A stretch of 64,000 bases of DNA from Candidatus Methylomirabilota bacterium (GTDB lineage Bacteria; Methylomirabilota; Methylomirabilia; Methylomirabilales; Methylomirabilaceae), in NCBI GenBank assembly GCA_016207095.1, contig JACQQF010000026.1, positions 1-64,000 of the forward strand. The letters run 5' to 3'. The notes beneath the pieces were generated by a model, which was not told the DNA's origin, did no database searches, and worked only from the letters and a program-made list of their open reading frames with translations. Positions 7,697-14,328 of this stretch are shown piece by piece (positions within the stretch are counted from its first letter, which is position 1; the number at the start of each line of letters is the position of its first letter). The position numbers and the translations under genes were made by a program.

Positions 7697-7990
7697 GTGA
7701 TACGCTCATTCCGAGACCGGGGAACGGCAGCCATCTTTGATGGCTCGAACACTTTAGCGGCACGAAGGACGTGCCCCCAAGCTGTGTGGCCTGTTGCCCG
7801 TCGGAAGTTGGATCAGTTGAACCGGGTACGTGATCTCCAGGAGATGGCGCTGCCTCCAGGAAACCGCCTGGAGCAGCTCCACGGTAGCCGGAGCGAGCAG
7901 TACAGCATTAGGATCAACGATCAGTACAGAGTCTGTTTTCGTTGGGAGAGCGGCTATGCGGACGATGTCGAAATCACGGACTACCACTAG
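7697..7990 (+). CDS. higB: HigB-like toxin (RelE/ParE fold)
   Basis: 97 residues, GTG start. The typical HigB pattern is present: MIRSFRDRGTAAIF near the start, [32 protein letters not shown], ending VEITDYH. The conserved Arg and His of ribosome-dependent RNase toxins are kept. The toxin-first order followed by an XRE/HigA protein is characteristic of higBA. The antitoxin gene overlaps its 3' end. Confidence 0.9.
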   Translation: MIRSFRDRGTAAIFDGSNTLAARRTCPQAVWPVARRKLDQLNRVRDLQEMALPPGNRLEQLHGSRSEQYSIRINDQYRVCFRWESGYADDVEITDYH

Positions 7991-8348
7991 GAAGCGGGCA
8001 TCCAGTCGCGAGGCGGGTCGCACGAAAGGGCTCGTCGGCCGCCGACTGCCGCGTTACAGGCCTCCCACCCATCCAGGGGAGATGTTGGTTGAGGAATTTC
8101 TCAGGCCCTTGGGGATCACCCAGTCGGCCATGGCAGTGCGTCTCGGAATCTCCTTCCCACGGTTGAATGAAATCGTCCGCGGCAAGCGGGGCGTCACTCC
8201 GGATACAGCCCTTCGACTGGCCCGGGTGGTGGGGATGTCGGCCGACTTCTGGCTCGGGCTTCAGCAGGATTGGGATCTGTGGCACGCGATGCGTAGCAGG
8301 GGGGCTGCCGAGATAGCCCATCTGGAGCCGCTCGGCCGCACGGCGTAA
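7965..8348 (+). CDS. higA: HigA-like antitoxin (XRE family)
   Basis: About 127 residues. The helix-turn-helix core PPTHPGEMLVEEFLRPLGITQ continues as SAMAVRLGISFPRLNEIVRGK, with the family tail SADFWLGLQQDWDLWHA. There is a basic N-terminal extension (TTRKRASSREAGRTKG). Candidate starts are ATG at 7956 and 7965, both inside higB, so the genes overlap. It binds HigB and represses the operon. Confidence 0.88.
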   Translation: MSKSRTTTRKRASSREAGRTKGLVGRRLPRYRPPTHPGEMLVEEFLRPLGITQSAMAVRLGISFPRLNEIVRGKRGVTPDTALRLARVVGMSADFWLGLQQDWDLWHAMRSRGAAEIAHLEPLGRTA

Positions 8349-8354
8349 GAAACC

Positions 8355-8419
8355 GCCCAACTGGCTCATCCACCTGCCGACCGCGAAGCGACCGGCAGGT
8401 GATGGGCTTCGCATCAGAC
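8355..8419 (+). other. Hairpin with degenerate attC boxes
   Basis: CACCTGCCG at 8371 pairs with CGGCAGGTG at 8393. A left box GCCCAAC fits RYYYAAC; the right box ATCAGAC is a poor match to GTTRRRY. It could be a decayed attC or a terminator of higBA-1. Confidence 0.35.
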
Positions 8420-8472
8420 GCACTATAACCTGATGGATACCGGATTCGTCTTGCTGACATAGTCTGTTGATG

Positions 8473-8488
8473 ATACGCTTAAACGTAT
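8473..8488 (+). promoter_or_regulatory. Inverted repeat, candidate Phd operator
   Basis: ATACG-N6-CGTAT lies directly before the GGAGGTG ribosome-binding site of the phd-like gene, a normal position for autoregulation by Phd/YefM antitoxins. Confidence 0.45.
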
Positions 8489-8505
8489 GATAGGAGGTGA
8501 GGTTG

Positions 8506-8781
8506 ATGGCTAAGGTCCCCAACATCATTCCAGTGACTGATCTTCGGCAGGATGCCGCCAGTGTCTTGAGGCGTGTGCGGTCCTCCAAGCACCCTGTCGT
8601 CATCACCCAGCGCGGCCGAGCGGCGGCAGTCCTGCTGAGCACGGAGGCTTACGAGCGAACGGAGCACGACCTACAGCTCCTTCGTCTCTTGGCGCGCGGG
8701 GACAAGGAGATTGCAGCCGGAAAAGGGTTTGATCTCGACGCGATCCTCACGGACGCGGATGCCCTTCTGGCCGAAGACTAA
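8506..8781 (+). CDS. Phd/YefM-family antitoxin
   Basis: 91 residues from the ATG at 8506, which follows GGAGGTG. The N-terminal Phd fold is clear: IIPVTDLRQDAASVLRRVRSS, then KHPVVITQRGRAAAVLLSTEAYE, followed by an acidic toxin-binding tail (DLDAILTDADALLAED). The toxin gene starts four bases after the stop. Confidence 0.9.
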   Translation: MAKVPNIIPVTDLRQDAASVLRRVRSSKHPVVITQRGRAAAVLLSTEAYERTEHDLQLLRLLARGDKEIAAGKGFDLDAILTDADALLAED

Positions 8782-8784
8782 TCT

Positions 8785-9087
8785 GTGAAAGTCCGCTTTA
8801 CTCCTTCGGCTCGGACCCAGTTCCTATCGGCACTAGCCTATATCCGTCAAGATAATCCCCCCGCAGCGACACGTCTTCGAAAGCGGGCCGAGTCAACCTT
8901 GCGAAGGCTTGAGAAATTCCCTGAGTCCGGGCGGGTAATCCCGGAGTTTCCCGAACTACCCCACCGTGAGCTGATAGTTGTCCCCTACCGCTTCTTCCAT
9001 CGAGTCAAGGGGAAGACGGTCTGGGTTATTGCCGTGTGGCATGGGGCGCAGCTTCCGGGGGAGCCGACAGGGGAGAGAGACATCTAG
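8785..9087 (+). CDS. RelE/ParE-family toxin
   Basis: 100 residues, GTG start. It shows the ParE/RelE fold: VRFTPSARTQFLSALAYIRQD, KRAESTLRRLEKFPESGRVIPE, then RELIVVPYRFFHRVKGKTVWVIAVWHG. The set of Arg and the final H-G motif are typical of ParE/RelE toxins, which either poison gyrase or cleave mRNA; sequence alone does not separate these. Co-transcribed with the antitoxin. Confidence 0.9.
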   Translation: MKVRFTPSARTQFLSALAYIRQDNPPAATRLRKRAESTLRRLEKFPESGRVIPEFPELPHRELIVVPYRFFHRVKGKTVWVIAVWHGAQLPGEPTGERDI

Positions 9088-9151
9088 CGGCAGCCACACG
9101 TCACGATGAGCTCCGTCGATCGCAAGAGATGCAGTATCGAGGAGGCATGTC

Positions 9152-9466
9152 ATGCTTCTGCGTGAGAATACACCCATAGAGCAACGGCCGAATACGGGCC
9201 AGCTCGACTCGGCGTCAAGCGACTTGGTGCCCACCCATGTTCGGGCACTGACGATAGGTGCACAGGCCGTGGGAGCATTGGCCGTAGGTGCGTTCGCGAT
9301 TGGTGCTCTGGCGATCGGTGTACTTGCCATTGGTCGGCTCGTCATTGGCCGCTCACGAATCCAACGGCTCGAGATCGATGAGCTTGTGGTCGGTAGCCTC
9401 CGCGTGAGCGAGCTGCGCGTCACCGATATACTACAGACGCCGAGCACACCAGGGACCGAGAAATGA
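9152..9466 (+). CDS. Short protein with GALAIG-type tandem repeats
   Basis: 104 residues. The centre is a run of five-residue units of the form (A/V/I)-(V/I)-G-A-(L/F): IGAQAVGALAVGAFAIGALA, then IGVLAIGRLVIG, followed by alternating charged/hydrophobic units (RIQRLEIDELVVGSLRVSEL). The pattern suggests a small beta-helix or solenoid, or a membrane-inserted hairpin. No known function. The stop overlaps the start of repeat copy A. Confidence 0.6.
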   Translation: MLLRENTPIEQRPNTGQLDSASSDLVPTHVRALTIGAQAVGALAVGAFAIGALAIGVLAIGRLVIGRSRIQRLEIDELVVGSLRVSELRVTDILQTPSTPGTEK

Positions 9467-9723
9467 CCTACACCCACGGTTTGAACCGGGGCGGACTTGG
9501 CGTTTACAGCCCCGCGGATCGCTTGTGACGGTGATTTGTTATCTGGATATACTGCGGGCTGATATCGGGATAGACTGCGAGTTTGGCAGCGGTTGTCGGT
9601 CCGACCGTGATCGACACACGGGTGCTAACTGTCGACAAATGCGGAAGATAACTGGTTCTGACGGTTGGAGTGGCCGTACGAAATAGGCTGCAGGAACCTG
9701 CGCAGTAGACTTAATGGTTGGGC
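9461..9723 (+). repeat. Approximately 250-bp dispersed repeat, copy A
   Basis: Non-coding. Nearly the same sequence recurs at 13459-13757 (copy B), with a shorter version at 12466-12612 (copy C). Shared landmarks include GCGGACTTGG, GATCGCTTGTGACGGTGATT and GGCCGTACGAAATAGGCTGC. The copy ends at GTTGGGC (9717-9723), which fits the attC right box GTTRRRY; copy B ends at GTTAGAT. Confidence 0.8.
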
Positions 9724-9744
9724 GGAACACTCGGGAGGGAAGCC

Positions 9745-10404
9745 ATGCCGGACACTCCAAGCAAGCTCGAAACGATCGAGCGGGTGCTGAAGGCTATTCG
9801 CGAAGGCGCTCTCCTCGTTGTACTCTTCCTAGTTTTGTATTACATCGGCCCTCACCTGTCCCGCATAGCCTCCCAGCTCGGAGGCGCCCGGGTCGATCAG
9901 GTCGAAGTCCTTGGCATCAAGCTCAAAGTCCAGCAAGCGGAGGAGACGCTGCAGGCTGCAGTAAAGGCCGAGGCTCCACAGAAAGGGCCTGAAGACAAGC
10001 AGGTCTCCGAGCAGACCAAGCTGATTGCCGACGCCCTGAAGACGCTTCGGACTGTGCAGCAGGTCTCCGCAACGTCTACCGAACCGGTCGCTAGGACGCT
10101 ACCCGCACCCACAGCACCCCCCGAGAGGAAATCGTTCTGGGTTTACCTCGGTGCGCGGCGCGGAACAGCGTGGCTTACACGGAATTTCGACACCCAGGAG
10201 GTTCCAGCCGTCAACACGTCGATCCGAGCACGGGTGGACGTCTTCCGGCGTCGACATCCCCCTGTCTTCCGTGACGGTGAATGGGTTATGGGGGACCCTG
10301 TCGGTGTGCTCCAGTCTGGAGAGATGGTTAAGGTGACCAAACTCGAGCGTGTCCCTGGCACGGAGAATCGCGAGCTCTGGTGGGCGGAGGTCGCTCCGAA
10401 GTGA
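9745..10404 (+). CDS. Membrane-anchored protein of unknown function
   Basis: 219 residues from the ATG at 9745, with GGGAGGGA upstream. One transmembrane helix lies near the N-terminus (GALLVVLFLVLYYIGPHL). A charged, coiled-coil-like segment follows (VQQAEETLQAAVKAEAP), then a Pro/Ala linker. The C-terminal domain of about 90 residues (FWVYLGARRGTAWLTRNFD ... GEMVKVTKLERVPGTENRELWWAEV) is compatible with an SH3-like fold. I do not recognise the family. An attC site follows at 10517-10568. Confidence 0.7.
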   Translation: MPDTPSKLETIERVLKAIREGALLVVLFLVLYYIGPHLSRIASQLGGARVDQVEVLGIKLKVQQAEETLQAAVKAEAPQKGPEDKQVSEQTKLIADALKTLRTVQQVSATSTEPVARTLPAPTAPPERKSFWVYLGARRGTAWLTRNFDTQEVPAVNTSIRARVDVFRRRHPPVFRDGEWVMGDPVGVLQSGEMVKVTKLERVPGTENRELWWAEVAPK

Positions 10405-10410
10405 CATGAG

Positions 10411-10455
10411 CAGTCGGGGACATAGGTAACAAAACAGTCCGGGGACATGGGTTAC
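10411..10455 (+). repeat. Tandem pair of 20-base repeats
   Basis: CAGTCGGGGACATAGGTAAC is followed four bases later by CAGTCCGGGGACATGGGTTAC. Similar short words flank insertion sequences in some genomes; no transposase is seen here. Confidence 0.5.
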
Positions 10456-10516
10456 ATGTGCCGACGTTTCAGTCTACCATACTCATCTTCGATGCGCATG
10501 TGGCGTTCGAGGAGGC

Positions 10517-10568
10517 GCCCAAGCTTCAGCGGACTGGCTGCGCGGGCCGCTGAGCGCCAGCGTTAGAC
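10517..10568 (+). other. attC-type recombination site
   Basis: The right box GTTAGAC (10562-10568) fits GTTRRRY exactly. The left box GCCCAAG differs from RYYYAAC only at the last base. The inner arms CTTCAGCGG and CCGCTGAG pair with one extrahelical T, the hallmark of integron attC folding. 52 bp, lying between two plus-strand transcription units. Confidence 0.7.
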
Positions 10569-10584
10569 GTCGGGATAGTAACGC

Positions 10585-10613
10585 TTGACGACAATAACGA
10601 CTAGCGTTATGCT
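10585..10613 (+). promoter_or_regulatory. Sigma-70 promoter and operator of higBA-2
   Basis: TTGACG (10585-10590), a 17-base spacer, then TATGCT (10608-10613). The predicted start of transcription is at or next to the GTG codon at 10620. An ATAACG-N5-CGTTAT inverted repeat overlaps the promoter. The cassette thus carries its own promoter directly after the attC. Confidence 0.65.
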
Positions 10614-10619
10614 AAGCAG

Positions 10620-10901
10620 GTGATCCGCAACTTTGCCGACCGGGACACCGAAAGGCTATTCCGCCGCGAGGTCGTTCGGCGATGGTCCGCTGATCTCCAA
10701 CGCGCGGCCTTGCGAAGGCTTCTCGTTCTCGACGCGGCCGAAGCGTTGGATGACCTGCGAGTCCCGCCCAGCAACCAGCTCGAGAAGCTGTCTGGCGACC
10801 GTGCCGGGCAATACAGCATCCGGATCAACGATCGGTGGCGTATCTGCTTTCGGTGGCGGGACGGCGACGCCTACGACGTTGAGATCGTGGATTATCACTG
10901 A
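10620..10901 (+). CDS. higB: HigB-like toxin, second copy
   Basis: 93 residues, GTG start. It has the same layout as the copy at 7697: [17 protein letters not shown], then [34 protein letters not shown], and the final VEIVDYH. Compared with this copy, the first one has an altered N-terminal third. Toxin-first operon with higA-2; probably a ribosome-dependent mRNA endonuclease. Confidence 0.92.
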   Translation: MIRNFADRDTERLFRREVVRRWSADLQRAALRRLLVLDAAEALDDLRVPPSNQLEKLSGDRAGQYSIRINDRWRICFRWRDGDAYDVEIVDYH

Positions 10902-10915
10902 GTCAGGAGGGGTTC

Positions 10916-11215
10916 ATGGCCGCCCGAAAATTGTCGCCCGTTCATCCTGGTGAAGTGCTCCAGGAGGAATTCCTGAAGCCGCTGGGGGTCTCCCAATACC
11001 GGCTGGCGAAGGAGATCAGCGTGTCGCCGCGGCGGGTCAACGAGATCGTGCACGGCAGTCGCGCGATTACGGCAGACACGGCGTTGCGGCTCGCTCGCTA
11101 CTTCGGCACCACCGACCGGTTCTGGCTGAACCTTCAGGCGCGATACGACCTAGAGGTCGAGCGAGATCGACTGGGTTCGAGGCTGGAGCGCGAAGTCTCC
11201 GTGTTGGCCGGTTGA
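10916..11215 (+). CDS. higA: HigA-like antitoxin, second copy (XRE family)
   Basis: 99 residues. The helix-turn-helix segment is SPVHPGEVLQEEFLKPLGVS, then QYRLAKEISVSPRRVNEIVHG, followed by the family tail TTDRFWLNLQARYDLEVERD. It follows higB by 14 bases with an AGGAGG ribosome-binding site. Neutralises HigB and autorepresses. A long attC site begins ten bases after the stop. Confidence 0.93.
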   Translation: MAARKLSPVHPGEVLQEEFLKPLGVSQYRLAKEISVSPRRVNEIVHGSRAITADTALRLARYFGTTDRFWLNLQARYDLEVERDRLGSRLEREVSVLAG

Positions 11216-11224
11216 GCCGCCGCC

Positions 11225-11329
11225 GTCTAACAAGCGACTGAACCCGCCGGCCCGCTTCGGGTCGGGTACCACGGCGAACCCGCTGTGTTTCGCTGCTGCG
11301 CAGGTCGCAGGTTAGCCGCAACGCTAGGC
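11225..11329 (+). other. attC-type recombination site (long form)
   Basis: The left box GTCTAAC (11225-11231) fits RYYYAAC. The right box is GCTAGGC (11323-11329), one base off GTTRRRY. Inner arms GCGACTGAACC and GGTTAGCCGC pair imperfectly. 105 bp, immediately after higA-2. Confidence 0.6.
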
Positions 11330-11398
11330 ACACATTCGGCTGGAGATGGCCAGGTGGTCGTCGTAGAATGACACTGTCCCGTATCTTGGAGGTGCACC

Positions 11399-11587
11399 TT
11401 GAAGGGTGTTCAGTTCGTAGTCGATGAGAACGGACAAAGGACGGCTGTCGTGATCGACCTCAAGAAGCACTCGGAGGTCTGGGAGGACTTCTACGATAGC
11501 GCCGTTGCCCGGAAGCGTGACCAAGAGCCTCGCGAGTCGCTCGACTCCGCGAGGAAGCGACTTCGTCGCAGCGGAAAACTCCGCTAG
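11399..11587 (+). CDS. RelB/Phd-like antitoxin (short)
   Basis: 62 residues, TTG start with GGAGGTG eight bases upstream. The sequence MKGVQFVVDENGQRTAVVID then LKKHSEVWEDFYDSAVARKR resembles short antitoxins paired with RelE toxins. The toxin start follows the stop by one base. The toxin is frameshifted, so this may be an orphan. Confidence 0.75.
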   Translation: MKGVQFVVDENGQRTAVVIDLKKHSEVWEDFYDSAVARKRDQEPRESLDSARKRLRRSGKLR

Positions 11588-11588
11588 A

Positions 11589-11848
11589 GTGAACGGATAT
11601 CAGCTCACCTTCGCGCGTTCTGCGCGAAAAGAGCTTGAAGCGCTCCCCGCGTCGGTGGTCGCCAGGGTGTTTCCTCGCATCGAGGCGCTTGCGGACAATC
11701 CTCGTCCCGTTGGTTCGCGCAAGCTGCAAGGGGAGAATAACCTCTGGCGTATTCGTGCGGGGAGTATCGGGTGATCTGCTCGGTTGATGATCGGCGCCGC
11801 CGTGTCGACATTACGGCAGTCCGGCACCGGAGCGAGGCGTATCGCTGA
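11589..11848 (+). pseudogene. RelE-like toxin, frameshifted
   Basis: From a GTG at 11589 the protein reads as a RelE toxin (YQLTFARSARKELEALPASV, IEALADNPRPVGSRKLQGEN, NLWRIRAG). It then hits a stop at 11774 after a short out-of-frame tail. In the next frame the missing C-terminus continues: EYRVICSVDDRRRRVDITAV then RHRSEAYR, stopping at 11848. One G lost from the GCGGGGAG run would cause this. Either a true loss of toxin or a homopolymer sequencing error. Confidence 0.75.
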
Positions 11849-11855
11849 CGCGGTG

Positions 11856-12029
11856 ATGCCGACGCCTCGCCAGATTCGGGAGCTTATCAGAGACCTCGAA
11901 GCAGTCGGCTTTGTCGATCGCGCGGGAAAGGGTGATCATAGGAACTTCACGCATCCCAACGTTGCCAAACCAGTGACCATTTCCGGAAAACCTGGTGATG
12001 ATGCGAGCACTACCAAGAGAAGGCTGTGA
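11856..12029 (+). CDS. hicA: HicA-like toxin (short)
   Basis: 57 residues. The dsRBD-like HicA fold shows PTPRQIRELIRDLEAVGFVD, then RAGKGDHRNFTHPN, with the catalytic His in GDHRNF (HicA G-S-H-x-x-F), then PVTISGKPGDD. The usual C-terminal helix (about 10 residues) seems short, ending STTKRRL. HicB follows 25 bases downstream. mRNA interferase if complete. Confidence 0.75.
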   Translation: MPTPRQIRELIRDLEAVGFVDRAGKGDHRNFTHPNVAKPVTISGKPGDDASTTKRRL

Positions 12030-12054
12030 GGGTGGCAATAGAGGAGTCAAAACG

Positions 12055-12294
12055 ATGAGAGAAAGCGCCCGGTATGTCAAGATTGTCGAGTGGTCTGAAG
12101 AGGACCAGTGCTTTGTGGGGAGCTGTCCAGGATTACTCTATGGTGGCTGCCACGGGGACGATGAAAAAGCTGTGTTCGCGGAGCTATGCGAGATTGTAGA
12201 AGAAACGATCAAACTGTACAAAAAAGATGGAAAGCAATTGCCTCCGCCAACTTCCGGCAAAGACTATGCAAACAGGATGCTCCACGTTGCCTAA
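12055..12294 (+). CDS. hicB: HicB-like antitoxin
   Basis: 79 residues from the ATG at 12055, with GAGGAG upstream. It has a partial RNase H-like HicB fold: YVKIVEWSEEDQCFVGSCPG, then LLYGGCHGDDEKAVFAELCE, ending PPPTSGKDYANRMLHVA. The C-terminal DNA-binding domain is absent, as in minimal HicB proteins. An attC site overlaps its stop codon. Confidence 0.85.
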   Translation: MRESARYVKIVEWSEEDQCFVGSCPGLLYGGCHGDDEKAVFAELCEIVEETIKLYKKDGKQLPPPTSGKDYANRMLHVA

Positions 12295-12354
12295 CTGAGC
12301 CGATGCGGGGGACGCGGCACACAACCGCCGCACCGCTGAACTCTGGCGTTGTGC
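12289..12354 (+). other. attC-type recombination site
   Basis: The left box GCCTAAC (12289-12295) is perfect and overlaps the hicB stop. Inner arms AGCCGATGCGG and CCGCACCGCT pair with a bulge. The right box GTTGTGC (12348-12354) departs from GTTRRRY at one base. 66 bp. Confidence 0.55.
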
Positions 12355-12465
12355 ATGTCTGAGGCGGTCAGCTTCCACGCGGTACCCCATGAGCCCCCGG
12401 CTCCTCTGTGGGCGATGACAGACCTCCATCTATATCTTCTTCCCTCAGGGGAGAAGGTCACGTTG

Positions 12466-12612
12466 AGGGGGACTTTCAGGGCAATGCCAAAATGATCTAC
12501 GCCCGCGGTTTGAACTGGAGCGGGCTCGGCGTCTACAGCCCGCGGATCGCCTGTGACAGTGACTTGTTGGCCTGATATACTGCGGGCTGATATGAGGATA
12601 GATTGCAACTTC
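12466..12612 (+). repeat. Dispersed repeat, copy C (partial)
   Basis: Shares GAGGGGGACTTTCAGGGCAA and CTACTGCGGGCTGATAT-type words with copy B and the first half of copy A, then diverges. The surrounding 12295-12734 gap has no gene. Its first part (12354-12465) resembles the sequence before copy B (13350-13458), including a CCCTCAGGGGAGAAGGTCA-type palindrome. Confidence 0.65.
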
Positions 12613-12734
12613 CGTAGCGCTTGCTCGCGTTGCCGGCGCCCGGCCGATGACCGCGCGCTTTAGGCCGAAGACGAAGCTCGCCGGGGGACAAAGTTCTGCG
12701 GCAGGAATGGATGGGGCTGTAGCCGAGGAGGAAC

Positions 12735-13016
12735 GTGTTCGAGCGGGTGCTCAGGCGCTTTCGAGAAAAAGTCCGCACGGGACAGTACGTGATGACGGTT
12801 CATGCGGAGGAAGAACTGGACGCGGAGGGCCTGGCGGTCTTCGACATCGAGTCGGCCATCTTGAACGGTCGGATTTTCGAGCGCCAACGGGACCGAAAGA
12901 CGCGAGAGGCAAAGTACCTGGTGCGAGGCAAGGGGCTGGACGACGAGCCGGTCGTTGCCGTAGTGAAGCTGGGCCCCACTGGGAAGATGGTCATTGTAAC
13001 GGTGTACCGGGATTGA
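12735..13016 (+). CDS. DUF4258 protein (putative toxin)
   Basis: 93 residues, GTG start after GAGGAGGAAC. The DUF4258 pattern is VRTGQYVMTVHAEEELDAEG, then IESAILNGRIFERQRD, then EAKYLVRGKG, KMVIVTVYRD. It pairs with a downstream YgiT-type zinc-finger gene, the arrangement of MqsRA-like toxin-antitoxin systems. Predicted RNase by association only. Confidence 0.85.
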   Translation: MFERVLRRFREKVRTGQYVMTVHAEEELDAEGLAVFDIESAILNGRIFERQRDRKTREAKYLVRGKGLDDEPVVAVVKLGPTGKMVIVTVYRD

Positions 13017-13036
13017 GGAGGGGGGTGACAGGGACG

Positions 13037-13333
13037 ATGAGATGTGACGTTTGTGGTAAGGAGGGAGCGGAGATTCAACGGGTCACGCGGGCGTACGGTC
13101 GAGGGGGCCGGGAGCTGCTGATTCGGAACGTGCCGGTGGTCACCTGCCCGCAATGTGGGGAAAGTTACCTTACGGCAGAGACGCTCTATGAGATCGAGCG
13201 GATCAAGCTGCACCGGCGCGCCCTTGCGGCGAGAAAGCAAATCGAGGTTGCTGAATTTGTGCGGGCACCTGGGGGCGAGGCTCGACCTCCCCGGGCGCTA
13301 CAGCGGCCGGCCCGCTCCACAGTCCGCCGCTGA
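13037..13333 (+). CDS. YgiT-type zinc-finger protein (putative antitoxin)
   Basis: 98 residues. Two CxxC pairs (MRCDVC near the start and VVTCPQCGESYLTAET) form the YgiT zinc finger seen in the N-terminus of MqsA antitoxins. No helix-turn-helix follows; instead there is a basic/Pro-rich tail (GEARPPRALQRPARSTVRR) overlapping an attC-like site, so the C-terminus may be partly recombination-site sequence. Likely partner of the DUF4258 protein. Confidence 0.85.
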   Translation: MRCDVCGKEGAEIQRVTRAYGRGGRELLIRNVPVVTCPQCGESYLTAETLYEIERIKLHRRALAARKQIEVAEFVRAPGGEARPPRALQRPARSTVRR

Positions 13334-13350
13334 GCACTCAGGTGTTGGGC
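13295..13350 (+). other. attC-type recombination site overlapping a gene end
   Basis: The right box GTTGGGC (13344-13350) fits GTTRRRY. Inner arms CAGCGG and CCGCTG pair. The left box GCGCTAC is degenerate. 56 bp, covering the last 13 codons of the YgiT gene. Confidence 0.5.
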
Positions 13351-13458
13351 ATATCCGAAATGGTCAGCTTCCTCGCAGTACCTCATGAGCCCCAAGCTCG
13401 CCCATGGGCATGAAAGTCCGCCCAGCCAGCCCACGCTCCCCTCTCCCCACGGTGGGGA

Positions 13459-13757
13459 GAGGGTCAGGGTGAGGGGGACTTTCAGGGCAATGCCAAAATG
13501 AGCTGCACCTACTTTTGAGCCGGGGCGGACTTGGCGTCTACAGCCCCGCGGATCGCTTGTGACGGTGATTTGTTATCTGGATCTACTGCGGGCTGATATC
13601 GGGATAGGCTGCGAGTTTGGCAGCGGTTGTCGGTCCGACGGTGATCGGCACACGGGTGCTAACTGTCGGAAAATGCGCAGGATAGCTGGTTCTGGCGGTT
13701 AGAGTGGCCGTACGAAATAGGCTGCAGGAACCGGAGCAGTATACTTAATAGTTAGAT
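13459..13757 (+). repeat. Dispersed repeat, copy B
   Basis: The second long copy of the element at 9461-9723, extended at its left by the palindrome CTCCCCTCTCCCCACGG / TGGGGAGAGGG (13438-13464). It ends at GTTAGAT (13751-13757), an attC right-box match. Between GTTGGGC at 13344 and this point no gene is visible, so the 411 bp could be a gene-less cassette. Confidence 0.75.
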
Positions 13758-13762
13758 TTGAT

Positions 13763-14239
13763 ATGAAACCATTGAGCACGCTAATTCCGGTTCTGCTGGT
13801 TTTGACGGGGTGCCAACTGGTGGATAAGTCGGCACAGGTTACTCTGCTTCGCCAGGATGCACCGAAAACAAGGGAGTTCATTTTGTTGGGGGCGGGACCG
13901 TATGAAGGCGAACTGGCGGCTGCGCTGGTTTCACAGGGTTTCAAGGTTCGCCCAATTGCGATCCGGCAATCAGTGAGCGAGCTTGAGAACCCTGAGAGGC
14001 TTGTCCAGTACAGGGAAGCAGGTTATCGGTACGCTCTGAAGCTCAACATCCTTCACGATTACGCTTGGGCATGTTCATTTTCGGGCGGCCACCGCGTCCA
14101 GGTTACGATGTCGGTCATAGACATCTCTACTAACGAGACGCTCGCTCTTTTCAGGCAAATTGGGCCTGATCGGGAGTGTCCTCCATTGACACCAGTGTGG
14201 CCACTACTAGCCAAAGAGCTAGACAAATCGTGGCGTTAG
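13763..14239 (+). CDS. Small lipoprotein of unknown function
   Basis: 158 residues with a clear type II signal peptide: MKPLSTLIPVLLVLTGC, lipobox LTGC. The mature part (LLGAGPYEGELAAALVSQGF, then YRYALKLNILHDYAWACSFSGG, then VTMSVIDISTNETL) looks like a small outer-membrane-tethered domain. No family recognised. The stop codon falls in GCGTTAGGC, whose GTTAGGC (14235-14241) is an exact attC right box, although no left arm is evident. Confidence 0.75.
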   Translation: MKPLSTLIPVLLVLTGCQLVDKSAQVTLLRQDAPKTREFILLGAGPYEGELAAALVSQGFKVRPIAIRQSVSELENPERLVQYREAGYRYALKLNILHDYAWACSFSGGHRVQVTMSVIDISTNETLALFRQIGPDRECPPLTPVWPLLAKELDKSWR

Positions 14240-14328
14240 GCGTATCCAAGAGGTCGTTCAGCGGCCCGCAAGCAGCAGAGCTGCTTGGACACGTGGCTGC
14301 CTGGCGTTGTATTCCCCGAGAAACGCAG

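Noticed and set aside
14235..14241. GTTAGGC at the lipoprotein stop as a full attC
   Set aside because: The right box is exact, but I found no left box or pairing arm upstream.
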